A DNA stretch of 21,031 nucleotides from JALVIU01 sp964462295 (GTDB lineage: Bacteria; Atribacterota; JALVIU01). The notes beneath the pieces were generated by a model that worked only from the letters and a program-made list of their open reading frames with translations, made no database searches and was not told the DNA's origin. Both the position numbers and the translations under genes were made by a program. The stretch lies in the NCBI GenBank assembly GCA_964462295.1, contig CAYWXH010000026.1:1-21031 (forward strand), read 5' to 3'. Shown one piece after another: positions 1 through 8,280 of the stretch. Each line of letters opens with the position of its first letter. Position 1 is the stretch's first letter.

Positions 1-11
1 AGGTGATGAAT

Positions 12-1016
12 ATGGACCTTGCAAAGGAAATTAGACGGAAAGCTGCACTTTCCCCCAAAAAGATTGTACTTCCTGAAGGTGAAGAGGAGAGAACCATTAA
101 AGCAACCGCCATTATTTTAAAAGAAGGTATAGCCTATCCGATTTTATTAGGTAAAAAAGAAAAAATAGAAACCCTTGCAAAAGAGTATGGTGTATCTATC
201 TCTGGTGCCGAGATAATAGACCCCGAGACCTCTCCTTTAAGGGAAAAATACGCAAAAACCTACTATGAGCTCCGCAAACATAAGGGAATGACAGAAGAAA
301 AGGCCTTTGAACTTATGAAAGACCCCCTTTATTTCGGTGCACTTATGGTTTATGCAGATGATGCAGACGGAGAAGTTGCAGGTGCAATAAATGCAACGGG
401 AGATGTCTTAAGACCTGCCCTCCAGACCATAAAGACAGCACCTGGTGTAAGCATAGTGTCAAGTAGTATGTTTATGATTTTGCCTACAAAAGAGTATGGG
501 GAAGAGGGAATAATAAATTTTGCAGATTGTGCAGTTATGCCTAACCCTACAGCTGAAGAACTTGCAGATATTGCTATTTCTTCTGCAAAAACCTTCCAAA
601 CCTTGGTGGGTAAAGAACCTAGAGTAGCCATGCTTTCCTTTTCTACCAAGGGTAGCGCAGAACACGAACTTGTGGATAAGGTAAGAAAGGCTACAGAGAT
701 AGCAAAACAAAAAGCCCCAGATCTCCTTATAGATGGAGAGCTTCAGGCAGATGCCGCACTTGTCCCGAAAGTTGGCGAAAGGAAGGCAAAAGGGAGTCCT
801 GTGGCAGGACGTGCAAATGTCCTTATATTCCCTGACCTTCAGGCGGGGAATATTGGCTATAAACTTGTAGAGAGATTGGCAGGTGCAAAGACTATAGGTC
901 CTATATTGCAAGGGATGGCAAAACCGGTAAATGACCTTTCAAGGGGTTGTAGTGTTGATGATATAGTAGATGTTGTGGCAGTAGCTGTTTTAAAGGCAGA
1001 AGGATTAAATATATAA
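12..1016 (+). CDS. pta: Phosphate acetyltransferase (Pta)
   Basis: Cytosolic enzyme that converts acetyl-CoA and phosphate to acetyl phosphate; with AckA it makes acetate and ATP. The family signatures are visible: NPTAEELADIA, FSTKGSAEHE, DGELQADAALVP, FPDLQAGNIGYK and the C-terminal GPILQGMAKPVNDLSRG stretch. The length of 334 aa matches the short single-domain Pta type without the extra N-terminal domains of enterobacterial Pta. In-frame starts exist at 3 (GTG), 6 (ATG) and 12 (ATG). I chose 12 because AGGTGA at 1-6 is then a Shine-Dalgarno site 5 nt upstream and the protein begins MDLAKEIRRKA as in relatives. The promoter lies outside the window. ackA follows after 25 nt, so the two are surely co-transcribed. 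Identification is firm; only the start is uncertain. Confidence 0.96.
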   Translation: MDLAKEIRRKAALSPKKIVLPEGEEERTIKATAIILKEGIAYPILLGKKEKIETLAKEYGVSISGAEIIDPETSPLREKYAKTYYELRKHKGMTEEKAFELMKDPLYFGALMVYADDADGEVAGAINATGDVLRPALQTIKTAPGVSIVSSSMFMILPTKEYGEEGIINFADCAVMPNPTAEELADIAISSAKTFQTLVGKEPRVAMLSFSTKGSAEHELVDKVRKATEIAKQKAPDLLIDGELQADAALVPKVGERKAKGSPVAGRANVLIFPDLQAGNIGYKLVERLAGAKTIGPILQGMAKPVNDLSRGCSVDDIVDVVAVAVLKAEGLNI

Positions 1017-1041
1017 AATCAGAATAGATAGGAGGAAAAAA

Positions 1042-2250
1042 GTGAAGGTATTGGTAATTAATAGTGGAAGTTCTTCTATTAAATATCAAGTTTTTGATAT
1101 GGAAAAAGAAGAGCTACTTGCAAAAGGTCTTGTAGAGAGAATTGGTATTCAAGGTTCAAGGATTGTTCATACCCCTATAGGAGGAGAAAAGATAGTAAAA
1201 GAGGCAGAAATTCCGGATCATAGAGTAGGGATAAAGCTTCTTATAGATGCCTTGCTAAACAAAGACTATGGGGTAGTAAAAGACTTAAATGAGATAGCGG
1301 CAGTGGGGCATAGGGTAGTCCATGGGGGTGAGAAGTTTTCAGGTTCTGTCTTAATAACTGATGAGGTGATGGATGCCTTAAGGGAAAATATAGAGCTCGC
1401 TCCTTTGCACAATCCACCTAATATTTTGGGTATCGAGGCATGTCAAGAGCTAATGCCTAACATTCCCCATATAGGAGTCTTTGATACCGCATTTCATGCA
1501 ACCATTCCAGATTATGCATATATGTATGCCCTTCCTTATGAGTATTATGAAAAATATAAGATTAGAAGGTACGGTTTTCATGGGACATCTCATAGATATG
1601 TTTCCCAAAGGGCGGCAGAGATTATTGGAAAGCCTATTGAAGAGTTGAAAATTATCACTCTTCATATGGGAAATGGTGTATCCTTTGCTGCCGTAAAAGA
1701 GGGCAGATCCGTGGAAACTACTATGGGATTTACCCCACTTGAAGGAATGGTTATGGGGACTCGTTCCGGAGATTTGGACCCTGCAATTGTTACATATCTT
1801 ATGGATAAAGAGCATCTCACTACAAACGAGATTTATACAATTTTAAATAAAAAGAGTGGATTGTTTGGTCTCTCCGGTGTAAGTAATGATATGAGAGATA
1901 TCCAGAAAGAAAAAGAAAATGGAAATGAAAGGGCCAGGATAGCGGTAGAAGTATTTGTTCATAGAGCAAAGAAGTACATAGGTGCATATGCAGCTATTAT
2001 GGGTGGTCTTGATGCACTCGTATTTACGGCAGGTATTGGAGAAAATGATCACCTTGTGAGACGGGATGTATGTCATGGGCTTGAATTTTTAGGGGTAGAA
2101 TTTGATGATGAGATAAATGATAGGGTAAGGGCAGAGGAGGCCATTATCTCAAAACCTACCTCAAAAGTAAAAGTCCTACTTATTCCAACAAATGAGGAAC
2201 TTATGATTGCAAGAGATACGAAGGAGATTGTGGATAGGTTGAGAAAGTGA
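1042..2250 (+). CDS. ackA: Acetate kinase (AckA)
   Basis: Transfers phosphate from acetyl phosphate to ADP, giving acetate and ATP (substrate-level phosphorylation). At 402 aa it is full length. The residues known as catalytic or binding in the Methanosarcina enzyme fall at the same numbers here: Asn7 (VINSGSSS), Arg91 (GHRVVHGG), His123 (LHNPPN), Asp148 (VFDTAFH), Arg241 (MGTRSGD) and Glu384 (PTNEE). The ASKHA nucleotide-binding motifs LHMGNGVS and AGIGEN are also present. The start is GTG at 1042, set by GGAGG at 1031-1035. Its stop overlaps the start of the next gene by 4 nt (GTGA). With pta upstream this is the standard acetate-forming pair and suggests fermentative or acetogenic energy metabolism (inference). 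Confidence 0.98.
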   Translation: MKVLVINSGSSSIKYQVFDMEKEELLAKGLVERIGIQGSRIVHTPIGGEKIVKEAEIPDHRVGIKLLIDALLNKDYGVVKDLNEIAAVGHRVVHGGEKFSGSVLITDEVMDALRENIELAPLHNPPNILGIEACQELMPNIPHIGVFDTAFHATIPDYAYMYALPYEYYEKYKIRRYGFHGTSHRYVSQRAAEIIGKPIEELKIITLHMGNGVSFAAVKEGRSVETTMGFTPLEGMVMGTRSGDLDPAIVTYLMDKEHLTTNEIYTILNKKSGLFGLSGVSNDMRDIQKEKENGNERARIAVEVFVHRAKKYIGAYAAIMGGLDALVFTAGIGENDHLVRRDVCHGLEFLGVEFDDEINDRVRAEEAIISKPTSKVKVLLIPTNEELMIARDTKEIVDRLRK

Positions 2251-2828
2251 AGATTACCTTATCAGAGCTTAAGAGAAAATCCAAAAGTAATTTTCTTTTG
2301 GAATATTCTGAATATATAGACATGGGTGAAGATAGGGATTTTTCCCTTTCTTCACCTGTTTTTGTAAAGTTTAAGGTCTTTTTTAATAGAAGAAATTATG
2401 ATGTGATTATTGTAGGTAAGATTAACTATTCTTTAAGTATGACTTGTAGTAGGTGTCTTGAGAGATTTAATAAGGATTTTTCTCTATGGGTAAGGGGTAT
2501 ATTTAAATTTCATCGAGATAGATATAAAGATAAGGAGATAGAACTTACCAAACGAGATCTCGATACATTTTATTATGAAAATGGAAAAATAGACCTTGAC
2601 AGATTTGTAATTGAGAGTATAATTGTGAATGTCCCAATGAAACCTCTCTGTAGGGAAGATTGTAAGGGGCTTTGCCCAGTTTGTGGGGCAAATTTGAATT
2701 TTGAGAGTTGTAATTGTAAGATAGATAATAGTAAAAAAGAGTCGCCATTTAAGGTGTTATCATTTTATTCAGGAGGTGGCAGAGTTGACAACACCAAAAA
2801 GGAAAACATCCAAGGCAAGAAGAGATAA
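2247..2828 (+). CDS. yceD: DUF177/YceD family protein
   Basis: Member of the DUF177 (YceD, YlbN) family, almost always encoded just before rpmF; the family has been linked to 23S rRNA/large-subunit accumulation, but its biochemical role is not settled. Visible features are CSRCLERF near residue 70 and a cysteine-rich segment (CREDCKGLCPVCGANL, then ESCNC) near residues 135-155, probably a metal site. The GTG start overlaps the ackA stop by 4 nt. The 3' end is odd: the frame runs 44 nt into rpmF, adding about 15 residues (from GGGRVDNTKK onward) after what looks like the usual family C-terminus. Those residues are encoded by the L32 start region read in another frame and are probably not under separate selection. 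Family assignment is good; exact function is unknown. Confidence 0.9.
   Translation: MKITLSELKRKSKSNFLLEYSEYIDMGEDRDFSLSSPVFVKFKVFFNRRNYDVIIVGKINYSLSMTCSRCLERFNKDFSLWVRGIFKFHRDRYKDKEIELTKRDLDTFYYENGKIDLDRFVIESIIVNVPMKPLCREDCKGLCPVCGANLNFESCNCKIDNSKKESPFKVLSFYSGGGRVDNTKKENIQGKKR
2771..2776 (+). promoter_or_regulatory. Shine-Dalgarno site for rpmF
   Basis: AGGAGG lies 8 nt before the TTG at 2785 and overlaps the only upstream in-frame alternative, GTG 2776. It therefore fixes TTG 2785 as the rpmF start. It lies inside the coding region of the DUF177 gene. Confidence 0.8.
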
Positions 2829-2976
2829 GAGGAGAACACACTGGAAGGCAAGGGTAGTGCAACTTGTAGAGTGTCCTCAGTGTCATGCAATGATTTTGCC
2901 TCATAGAGTCTGTCCAGAGTGTGGATATTATGAGGGGAGACAAGTATTGGTATTTGAGGAGAAAGAAGAGAAGTAG
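2785..2976 (+). CDS. rpmF: 50S ribosomal protein L32
   Basis: Large-subunit ribosomal protein of 63 aa. It starts MTTPKRKTSKARRDKRR, matching the normal L32 N-terminus. It has a zinc-ribbon with Cys30, Cys33, Cys43 and Cys46 (CPQC and CPEC), so it is the zinc-binding form. The start is TTG, supported by AGGAGG at 2771-2776. A GTG at 2776 would add AEL-type residues not seen in L32 and would sit on the Shine-Dalgarno site. It overlaps the upstream DUF177 gene by 44 nt in a different frame. Its stop codon lies within the stem of the terminator that ends this transcription unit. Very secure. Confidence 0.97.
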   Translation: MTTPKRKTSKARRDKRRTHWKARVVQLVECPQCHAMILPHRVCPECGYYEGRQVLVFEEKEEK

Positions 2977-2996
2977 TTATTACTTCTCTTTTTTTT
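2966..2996 (+). terminator. Rho-independent terminator after rpmF
   Basis: A perfect 10-bp stem (2966-2975 with 2981-2990), a 5-nt loop and a run of eight T (2989-2996). The rpmF stop codon is at the top of the stem. It separates the pta-ackA-yceD-rpmF unit from the fapR operon. Confidence 0.9.
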
Positions 2997-3003
2997 CTAT
3001 AAA

Positions 3004-3022
3004 TTTGTTACCAGGTTATAAC
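3004..3022 (+). promoter_or_regulatory. Candidate FapR operator
   Basis: Imperfect palindrome TTTGTTACCAGGTTATAAC in the short gap between the rpmF terminator and fapR; 13 of 19 positions agree with the reverse complement, centred on CCAGG. Known FapR operators are roughly 17-bp inverted repeats of the type TTAGTACC...GTCTTAA, found upstream of fapR and fab genes. Position and symmetry fit autoregulation of the operon by FapR, with release by malonyl-CoA. The match is by eye and the half-sites differ from the Bacillus consensus. Confidence 0.6.
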
Positions 3023-3037
3023 AGGAGGTAGTATTAT
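3009..3037 (+). promoter_or_regulatory. Possible promoter of the fapR operon
   Basis: A -35 candidate TTACCA (3009-3014) and a -10 candidate TATTAT (3032-3037) are spaced 17 nt apart. The -35 box lies inside the candidate FapR operator, which would allow repression by occlusion. The first transcribed base would fall on or next to the fapR ATG at 3044. The -35 is weak (4 of 6), so the call is tentative. Confidence 0.4.
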
Positions 3038-3043
3038 AAGGTT

Positions 3044-3607
3044 ATGACAATTTCTGTCCGAGAAAAAGAAGAAAGATTAATAGAACTTATCCAAGAAAAA
3101 CCTTTTTTAACAGATGAAGAACTTGCCAGATATCTCGGGGTAAGTATATCAACAATACGATTATATAGAAATAAGTTGGGTATTCCTGATCAAAGGGAAC
3201 GATTAAAAAATATTGCAAAAGAAAAAGAGGAAAATCTAAAAAGTATCTCTATGAGGGATATCATAGGGGAACTCATAGACCTTAATTTAGGTCAAGATGG
3301 CATTTCAGTTCTTGAGGCAAAACCCTATATGAGTTTTGAAAAAAGTGATATAATACAGGCACAGTACATATTTGCACAGGCAAATTCTTTAGCATTGGCT
3401 CTTATCGATGCGCCTATTGCCCTTACCGGTATTGCAAGGGTTAGATATAAAAAAAGGGTACATATAGGAGATAAACTTGTAGCAAGGGCTAGATTGGCAA
3501 GGAGTAAAAATAATAAATATCTAGTAAAAGTGGTAACAAAGGTAAATAGTGAAGAGGTATTTGTGGGAAAATTTATAATTGCATCCCTTAAAAATATAGA
3601 GAGGTAG
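3044..3607 (+). CDS. fapR: Fatty acid/phospholipid synthesis repressor FapR
   Basis: Transcriptional repressor of fatty-acid and phospholipid synthesis genes; malonyl-CoA binding releases it from DNA. The 187-aa length is normal. An N-terminal DeoR-like helix-turn-helix spans about residues 8-45 (LTDEELARYLGVSISTIRLYR). It is followed by a linker helix and a hot-dog (thioesterase-like) effector domain from about residue 85 to the end (AQYIFAQANSLALALIDAPIALTGIARVRYKK). It heads the operon with plsX after 4 nt. ATG 3044 is the first start in frame because a stop lies at 3029-3031. The only good Shine-Dalgarno (AGGAGG, 3023-3028) is 15 nt away, which is too far to be ideal, so translation may be leaderless or weak. 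Assignment is firm. Confidence 0.93.
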   Translation: MTISVREKEERLIELIQEKPFLTDEELARYLGVSISTIRLYRNKLGIPDQRERLKNIAKEKEENLKSISMRDIIGELIDLNLGQDGISVLEAKPYMSFEKSDIIQAQYIFAQANSLALALIDAPIALTGIARVRYKKRVHIGDKLVARARLARSKNNKYLVKVVTKVNSEEVFVGKFIIASLKNIER

Positions 3608-3611
3608 TATT

Positions 3612-4637
3612 ATGAATATTGTGGTAGATGGACATGGAGGCGATCATGCCCCCAAAGAGGTCTTAAAAGGGATTTATCAATTTTTAAGTGAAGATTCTCC
3701 ACCTGATACTAATATAATTATAACAGGGAAGAAGAGTGTTTTATTAGAAGAATATCCAAAGCTATTTGAAAAATTTAAAGATAGAGTAAAGATTGTACAT
3801 ACAGATGATATCGTAGAGATGGATGAAAGCCCATCTAATGCTATAAAAAAAATTAATTCTTCTATGATGGTGGGCCTTGATCTTGTAAAAAGAGGAGAGG
3901 GAGATGCTTTCGTTTCTGCAGGTAATAGTGGTGCTATAATGGCAGGTGCCCTCCTTAGAATCGGTAGAATTAAGGGCATTCATAGGCCTGCACTTGCAAC
4001 CTTTATGCCTTCTTTTGGAAATGGGGTAAATCTCTTAATAGATGTGGGTGCAAATGTAGATTCTAAACCGAGGAATATCTTAGAATTTGCCCTTATGGGC
4101 ACTATTTATGTAAAGTCTATCTTTGGTATAGATGAGCCTACTGTAGGGCTTTTGAGTATAGGAGAGGAGGAAACGAAGGGAAACAAATTAGTTTCAGAGT
4201 CTTATGCAATATTGAAAAACTCAAACCTTAATTTTATAGGAAATGTAGAGGGAAACGATATTCTTACAGGCCGTGCAAATGTTGTAGTTTGTGATGGGTT
4301 TGTAGGGAATGTACTTTTAAAATTTGGAGAAGGGGTTGTCAAAAATTTGTACAATCTCTTTAAAAAAGAGATGAAGCATAACCCTTTGAATTTTATAGGT
4401 ATCATATTTCTTATACCCCTTATAAAAAGACTTAAAAAGATATTAGATTATGCGGAATATGGTGGAGCGCCTCTTCTTGGCGTAAAAAAGACATGTATTA
4501 TTTCTCACGGTAGGTCAAAGGCTCGTGCCATAAAAAATGCCATAAGGGTAGCGAAGGAATTTGCCCAACATAAAGGGATTGAAAGGATAGAAGAGGAAAT
4601 AATTAAGTTTAAAGGAGATAGAGAAAATGAGCAGTAA
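3612..4637 (+). CDS. plsX: Phosphate acyltransferase PlsX
   Basis: Converts acyl-ACP to acyl phosphate, the acyl donor for PlsY in phospholipid synthesis; a peripheral membrane enzyme. The 341-aa protein opens with VVDGHGGDHAPKEV, the family's Gly-Gly-Asp start. It continues with VSAGNSGAIMAGALL, LIDVGANVD, GLLSIGEEETKGN, NVEGNDI, CDGFVGNVLLKFGEG and a C-terminal YGGAPLLGVKK segment, all typical of PlsX. GAGAGG just upstream serves as ribosome binding site. It lies between fapR and fabH, and its last 11 nt overlap fabH, so the proteins are translationally coupled. Identification is secure. Confidence 0.97.
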   Translation: MNIVVDGHGGDHAPKEVLKGIYQFLSEDSPPDTNIIITGKKSVLLEEYPKLFEKFKDRVKIVHTDDIVEMDESPSNAIKKINSSMMVGLDLVKRGEGDAFVSAGNSGAIMAGALLRIGRIKGIHRPALATFMPSFGNGVNLLIDVGANVDSKPRNILEFALMGTIYVKSIFGIDEPTVGLLSIGEEETKGNKLVSESYAILKNSNLNFIGNVEGNDILTGRANVVVCDGFVGNVLLKFGEGVVKNLYNLFKKEMKHNPLNFIGIIFLIPLIKRLKKILDYAEYGGAPLLGVKKTCIISHGRSKARAIKNAIRVAKEFAQHKGIERIEEEIIKFKGDRENEQ

Positions 4638-5628
4638 AACCCTTAGAAATGTAGGAATAATTGGCACAGGTTCTTATGTGCCAGAGAAGGTACTTACAAA
4701 CAGAGAGCTTGAGAAGATGATGGATACCAGTGATGAATGGATAACAACACGGACAGGTATAAAGGAGAGAAGAATTGCAAGAGAGGATGAAGCCACATCT
4801 GATATGTCGTATGAGGCAGCTCTTAGGGCATTAGAAGATGCCCATGTAAAGCCAGAAGAGCTTGATCTTATTATAGTAGCATCCGTTACGCCTGATATGG
4901 CCTTTCCTGCAACAGCTTGTATTATTCAGGATAGGCTTGGTGCAAAAAAGGCAGGCGCCTTTGATATTGAGGCAGGGTGTAGCGGTTTTGTTTATGCCCT
5001 TTCTGTAGGGTGGCAGTTTGTTGCAACAGGCCTTTATGATAAGGTGCTTGTAGTGGGGGCAGAGACCCTGTCAAAGATTGTAAATTGGGATGATAGAAAT
5101 ACGGCTGTTCTTTTTGGAGATGGGGCAGGCGCAGCTGTGCTTTCCCCGGTAGATGAGCCAGGTATCCTCTCATGTGAGCTTGGTTCGCGTGGAGAAGGTG
5201 GAGAACTTTTGAAGATGGAAGCAGGTGGATCAAGACTTCCGGCATCTTTAGATACTGTAAAAGATAAAAAGCATACTATATATATGGCAGGAAATGAGGT
5301 TTATAAATTTGCAGTAAGAATTATGGGTGAGGCATCTCTTAGGGTTATAGAAAAGGCTGGCCTCAAAAAAGAGGATGTGGATTATCTCATTCCTCATCAG
5401 GCGAATATAAGGATAATAGACTCTGCAAGAAAAAGACTTGGACTTTCGGAAGATAAGGTATTTGTAAATCTTCACAAATATGGTAATACATCATCTGCAT
5501 CTGTAGCTATTGCCCTTGATGAGGCTGCGAAAGAAGGTAAGATCTCAAAGGGAAGTAATGTAGTACTTGTAGCCTTTGGTGCAGGCCTTACTTGGGCAGC
5601 AATGGCTCTAAGATGGATAAAGGAGTAG
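4627..5628 (+). CDS. fabH: 3-oxoacyl-ACP synthase III (FabH)
   Basis: Condenses acetyl-CoA (or a branched starter) with malonyl-ACP to start fatty-acid chains. The 333-aa thiolase-fold protein shows the Cys-His-Asn triad: Cys118 in FDIEAGCSGF, His in LIPHQANIRI (about residue 256) and Asn in KYGNTSSAS (about residue 287). The N-terminal block DTSDEWITTRTGIKERRIA is diagnostic. Start ATG 4627 overlaps the end of plsX by 11 nt. It is followed directly by fabK with no intergenic bases beyond the ribosome binding site. Starter preference cannot be read from the sequence. Confidence 0.97.
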   Translation: MSSKTLRNVGIIGTGSYVPEKVLTNRELEKMMDTSDEWITTRTGIKERRIAREDEATSDMSYEAALRALEDAHVKPEELDLIIVASVTPDMAFPATACIIQDRLGAKKAGAFDIEAGCSGFVYALSVGWQFVATGLYDKVLVVGAETLSKIVNWDDRNTAVLFGDGAGAAVLSPVDEPGILSCELGSRGEGGELLKMEAGGSRLPASLDTVKDKKHTIYMAGNEVYKFAVRIMGEASLRVIEKAGLKKEDVDYLIPHQANIRIIDSARKRLGLSEDKVFVNLHKYGNTSSASVAIALDEAAKEGKISKGSNVVLVAFGAGLTWAAMALRWIKE

Positions 5629-5634
5629 GTGAAT

Positions 5635-6585
5635 ATGATAAGAACAGAGGTATGTGATCTTTTAGGTATTAAATATCCGATATTTCAAGGTGGAATGGCA
5701 TGGGCAGGTACAGGAAAACTTGCAGGTTCCGTATCTGAAGCAGGAGGATTAGGTATTATTGGTGCAGGGAACATGCCACCTGAGGCCCTAAAGGAAGAGA
5801 TAAAAAAGGTACGAGATATTACAGATAAACCTTTTGGTGTAAATATTATGCTTTTGTCTCCATTTGCAGAGAAGATAAAAGATGTAGTAATAGAAGAGAG
5901 GGTGCCTGTAGTTACTACAGGTGCGGGAAATCCTGGACCTTTTATGAGAGAGTTTAAGAAATATGACATAAAGGTCATACCTGTTGTAGCATCTGTAGCC
6001 CTTGCAAAAAGATTAGAGAGAGAGGGTGCAGATGCACTGGTGGCAGAAGGACTTGAATCAGGTGGACATATTGGGACTATTACTACAATGGCCCTTATAC
6101 CTCAAATAGTAGATGCTGTTAGTATACCTGTAATTGCAGCAGGAGGTATTGCAGATGGAAGAGGAATGGTTGCTGTTTTAGCCCTTGGAGCAAAGGGTGT
6201 TCAAATGGGAACAAGGTTTGTTGCATCAGTAGAGGCAGAAGTCCATCCCAGGTATAAAGAGGCAATTCTTAAGGCAGGGGATAGGTCTACAGTAGAGACA
6301 GGAAGGTCTACAGGGCATCCTGTACGTGTTATAAAAAATAAACTTGCAAGACAATTTATGAAACTTGAGGCACAAGGTGCATCCCCTGAAGAGCTTGAAA
6401 AATTGGGGACAGGTGCTCTTCGTAGAGCTGTTGTAGAGGGAGATGTGGATATGGGATCAGTTATGGCTGGTCAGATTTCAGGTCTTATAAAAGATATAAA
6501 ACCGGTAAAAGATATTATGGAAGATATTATAAAAGAGGCTGAAGAAGTGCTTAGTACGTTGTCAAAAGCATATTTAGGAGGATAG
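5635..6585 (+). CDS. fabK: FMN-dependent enoyl-ACP reductase II (FabK)
   Basis: Reduces trans-2-enoyl-ACP, the last step of each elongation cycle, with NAD(P)H and FMN. The 316-aa TIM barrel of the nitronate monooxygenase/FabK superfamily starts VCDLLGIKYPIFQGGMAW. It carries TTGAGNPGPFM, ESGGHIG with His145 (the catalytic His is at 144 in pneumococcal FabK), IAAGGIADGRG and QMGTRFVASVEAEVHPRYK. Placement between fabH and fabD argues for FabK rather than a stray nitronate monooxygenase, and no FabI is seen in this window. An in-frame GTG at 5629 exists, but AGGAG at 5621-5625 is 9 nt from ATG 5635, which I prefer. Confidence 0.94.
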   Translation: MIRTEVCDLLGIKYPIFQGGMAWAGTGKLAGSVSEAGGLGIIGAGNMPPEALKEEIKKVRDITDKPFGVNIMLLSPFAEKIKDVVIEERVPVVTTGAGNPGPFMREFKKYDIKVIPVVASVALAKRLEREGADALVAEGLESGGHIGTITTMALIPQIVDAVSIPVIAAGGIADGRGMVAVLALGAKGVQMGTRFVASVEAEVHPRYKEAILKAGDRSTVETGRSTGHPVRVIKNKLARQFMKLEAQGASPEELEKLGTGALRRAVVEGDVDMGSVMAGQISGLIKDIKPVKDIMEDIIKEAEEVLSTLSKAYLGG

Positions 6586-6588
6586 ACT

Positions 6589-7524
6589 ATGGGGCTTGCT
6601 TTTTTGTTTCCCGGTCAAGGTTCACAGTTTGTAGGCATGGGAAAGGATTTTTATGAAAAATTTGAGATAGTAAAGAAAACCTTTGATGAGGCATCAGAAG
6701 TTTTGGGTTTTTCTATTTCGAGGCTTTGTTTTGAAGGACCTGAAGAAGAACTAAAAAAAACATATAATACTCAACCTGCTATCTTGACAATGAGTGTCTC
6801 TTTAAATAGAATGCTAAATAATGATGGTATATATCCAGATATAGTGGCAGGCCATAGTTTAGGTGAGTATTCTGCCCTTGTTTCTGCAGGGGTTTTGGCA
6901 TTTTCTGATGCAGTCTATCTTGTACGAAAAAGGGGAGAGTTTATGCAGGAGGCCTCTCCTTTGGGACTTGGTTCTATGTATGCAATAGTTGGACTTCCAC
7001 GGGAAAAGGTGGAAGAGATCTGCAGACAGGCAAGCTCTCTTGGTGTGGTAGAGCCTGCCAATTTTAACTCTGAAAAACAGATCGTTATAAGTGGAGAAGT
7101 TAAGGCACTTGAAAAGGCAGGAGAGCTTGCCAAAGAAGCAGGTGCCAAAAGAGTTGTCCCTTTAAGTGTGAGTGCACCTTTTCACTCTTCTTTGATGAGT
7201 GAAGTGGGGGAAAAGATGAGAAAAGAGATAGAGAAGGTAAAACTGTCTGATGCAAAGGTGCCGGTTATTGCAAATTATAATGCAAAGGCCCTTACGAAAA
7301 AGGAAGAGATTTTAGAGGCACTTATAAAACAGATAGATAATCCTGTTTTGTGGGTAGATTCTATGAAGTTGCTTGCACAAAAGGTAAATTTTGCATTAGA
7401 AGTTGGACCTGGTAAGGTTCTAAGGGGTCTTATGAGAGATATTGACAGAAATGTTAAAGTTATGGATATAGGTAAGATAGAGCTTTATGAAAAGGCAAAG
7501 GAGGCCATTTTAAAAGATGAATAG
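6589..7524 (+). CDS. fabD: Malonyl-CoA:ACP transacylase (FabD)
   Basis: Loads malonyl from CoA onto acyl carrier protein. The 311-aa protein has FLFPGQGSQFVGMG at the N-terminus, the nucleophile elbow GHSLGEY with Ser90, the substrate Arg in the KRGEFMQ block near residue 115, and catalytic His199 in SAPFHSSLM. AGGAGG at 6576-6581 sits 7 nt before the ATG. It overlaps fabG by 8 nt. All expected residues are present and the length is normal. Confidence 0.97.
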   Translation: MGLAFLFPGQGSQFVGMGKDFYEKFEIVKKTFDEASEVLGFSISRLCFEGPEEELKKTYNTQPAILTMSVSLNRMLNNDGIYPDIVAGHSLGEYSALVSAGVLAFSDAVYLVRKRGEFMQEASPLGLGSMYAIVGLPREKVEEICRQASSLGVVEPANFNSEKQIVISGEVKALEKAGELAKEAGAKRVVPLSVSAPFHSSLMSEVGEKMRKEIEKVKLSDAKVPVIANYNAKALTKKEEILEALIKQIDNPVLWVDSMKLLAQKVNFALEVGPGKVLRGLMRDIDRNVKVMDIGKIELYEKAKEAILKDE

Positions 7525-8254
7525 TGAGAAGGTAGCACTTGTTACAGGTTCTACCCGTGGAATTGGAAAGGCTATTGCATTAAAGTTTGCATCATCTGGT
7601 ATAAAAGTTATAGTAAATGGTACATCTAATGAAGAGAGAATAAAAAAGGTAGTATCTGAGATAAAAGATGCTGGGGGAGAGGCATTAGGGATAAAGGCAG
7701 ATGTTTCAAAAAAAGAGGATGTAGATGCATTGTTCAAAGAGATTTCTAATACATTTGGAAGATTAGATATTTTAGTAAATAATGCAGGTATTACTAGAGA
7801 TAGTCTTCTTATGAGGATGAGTGAAGAGGACTGGGATGAAGTTATAAGAGTTAACCTAAAGAGCGTATTTCTCTGTAGCAAAGAGGCCTTTCGAATGATG
7901 AGAAAAAATAGATGGGGTAGAATTGTGAATATAAGTTCTATTGTAGGGCTTATAGGAAATGCAGGCCAGGCAAATTATGCAGCAGCTAAAGCAGGAATGA
8001 TAGGGGTAACGAAGTCTTTGGCAAAAGAGTTTGCATCATCAGGTATTCTTGTAAATGCTGTAGCACCAGGATTTATAGTTACAGATATGACAGAAAAACT
8101 TTCTGATAAAGTAAAAGAGGCTTTTCTTTCAATGATTCCTTTAAAAAAGTTTGGGCAACCTGAAGATATAGCAAATGTGGTTGCCTTTCTTGTCTCAGAC
8201 GAGGCAAGATATATAACAGGTCAAATAATTTCAGTAAATGGTGGAATGAATTAA
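7517..8254 (+). CDS. fabG: 3-oxoacyl-ACP reductase (FabG)
   Basis: NADPH-dependent short-chain dehydrogenase that reduces 3-oxoacyl-ACP. The 245-aa Rossmann protein has the cofactor motif TGSTRGIG at residues 10-17, NNAG near 88-91 and the catalytic set Ser141, Tyr154, Lys158 (QANYAAAKAG). The C-terminus ends ITGQIISVNGGM as in FabG. It overlaps fabD by 8 nt and is followed 23 nt later by acpP. Being inside the fab operon supports FabG over another SDR role. Confidence 0.97.
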   Translation: MNSEKVALVTGSTRGIGKAIALKFASSGIKVIVNGTSNEERIKKVVSEIKDAGGEALGIKADVSKKEDVDALFKEISNTFGRLDILVNNAGITRDSLLMRMSEEDWDEVIRVNLKSVFLCSKEAFRMMRKNRWGRIVNISSIVGLIGNAGQANYAAAKAGMIGVTKSLAKEFASSGILVNAVAPGFIVTDMTEKLSDKVKEAFLSMIPLKKFGQPEDIANVVAFLVSDEARYITGQIISVNGGMN

Positions 8255-8280
8255 ATATAGTTAGGGAAGGAGGTGAAATG

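Noticed and set aside
459..911. 150-codon minus-strand open frame opposite pta
   Set aside because: It lies wholly within pta, has no ribosome binding site or recognisable motif, and its composition is that of an antisense shadow.
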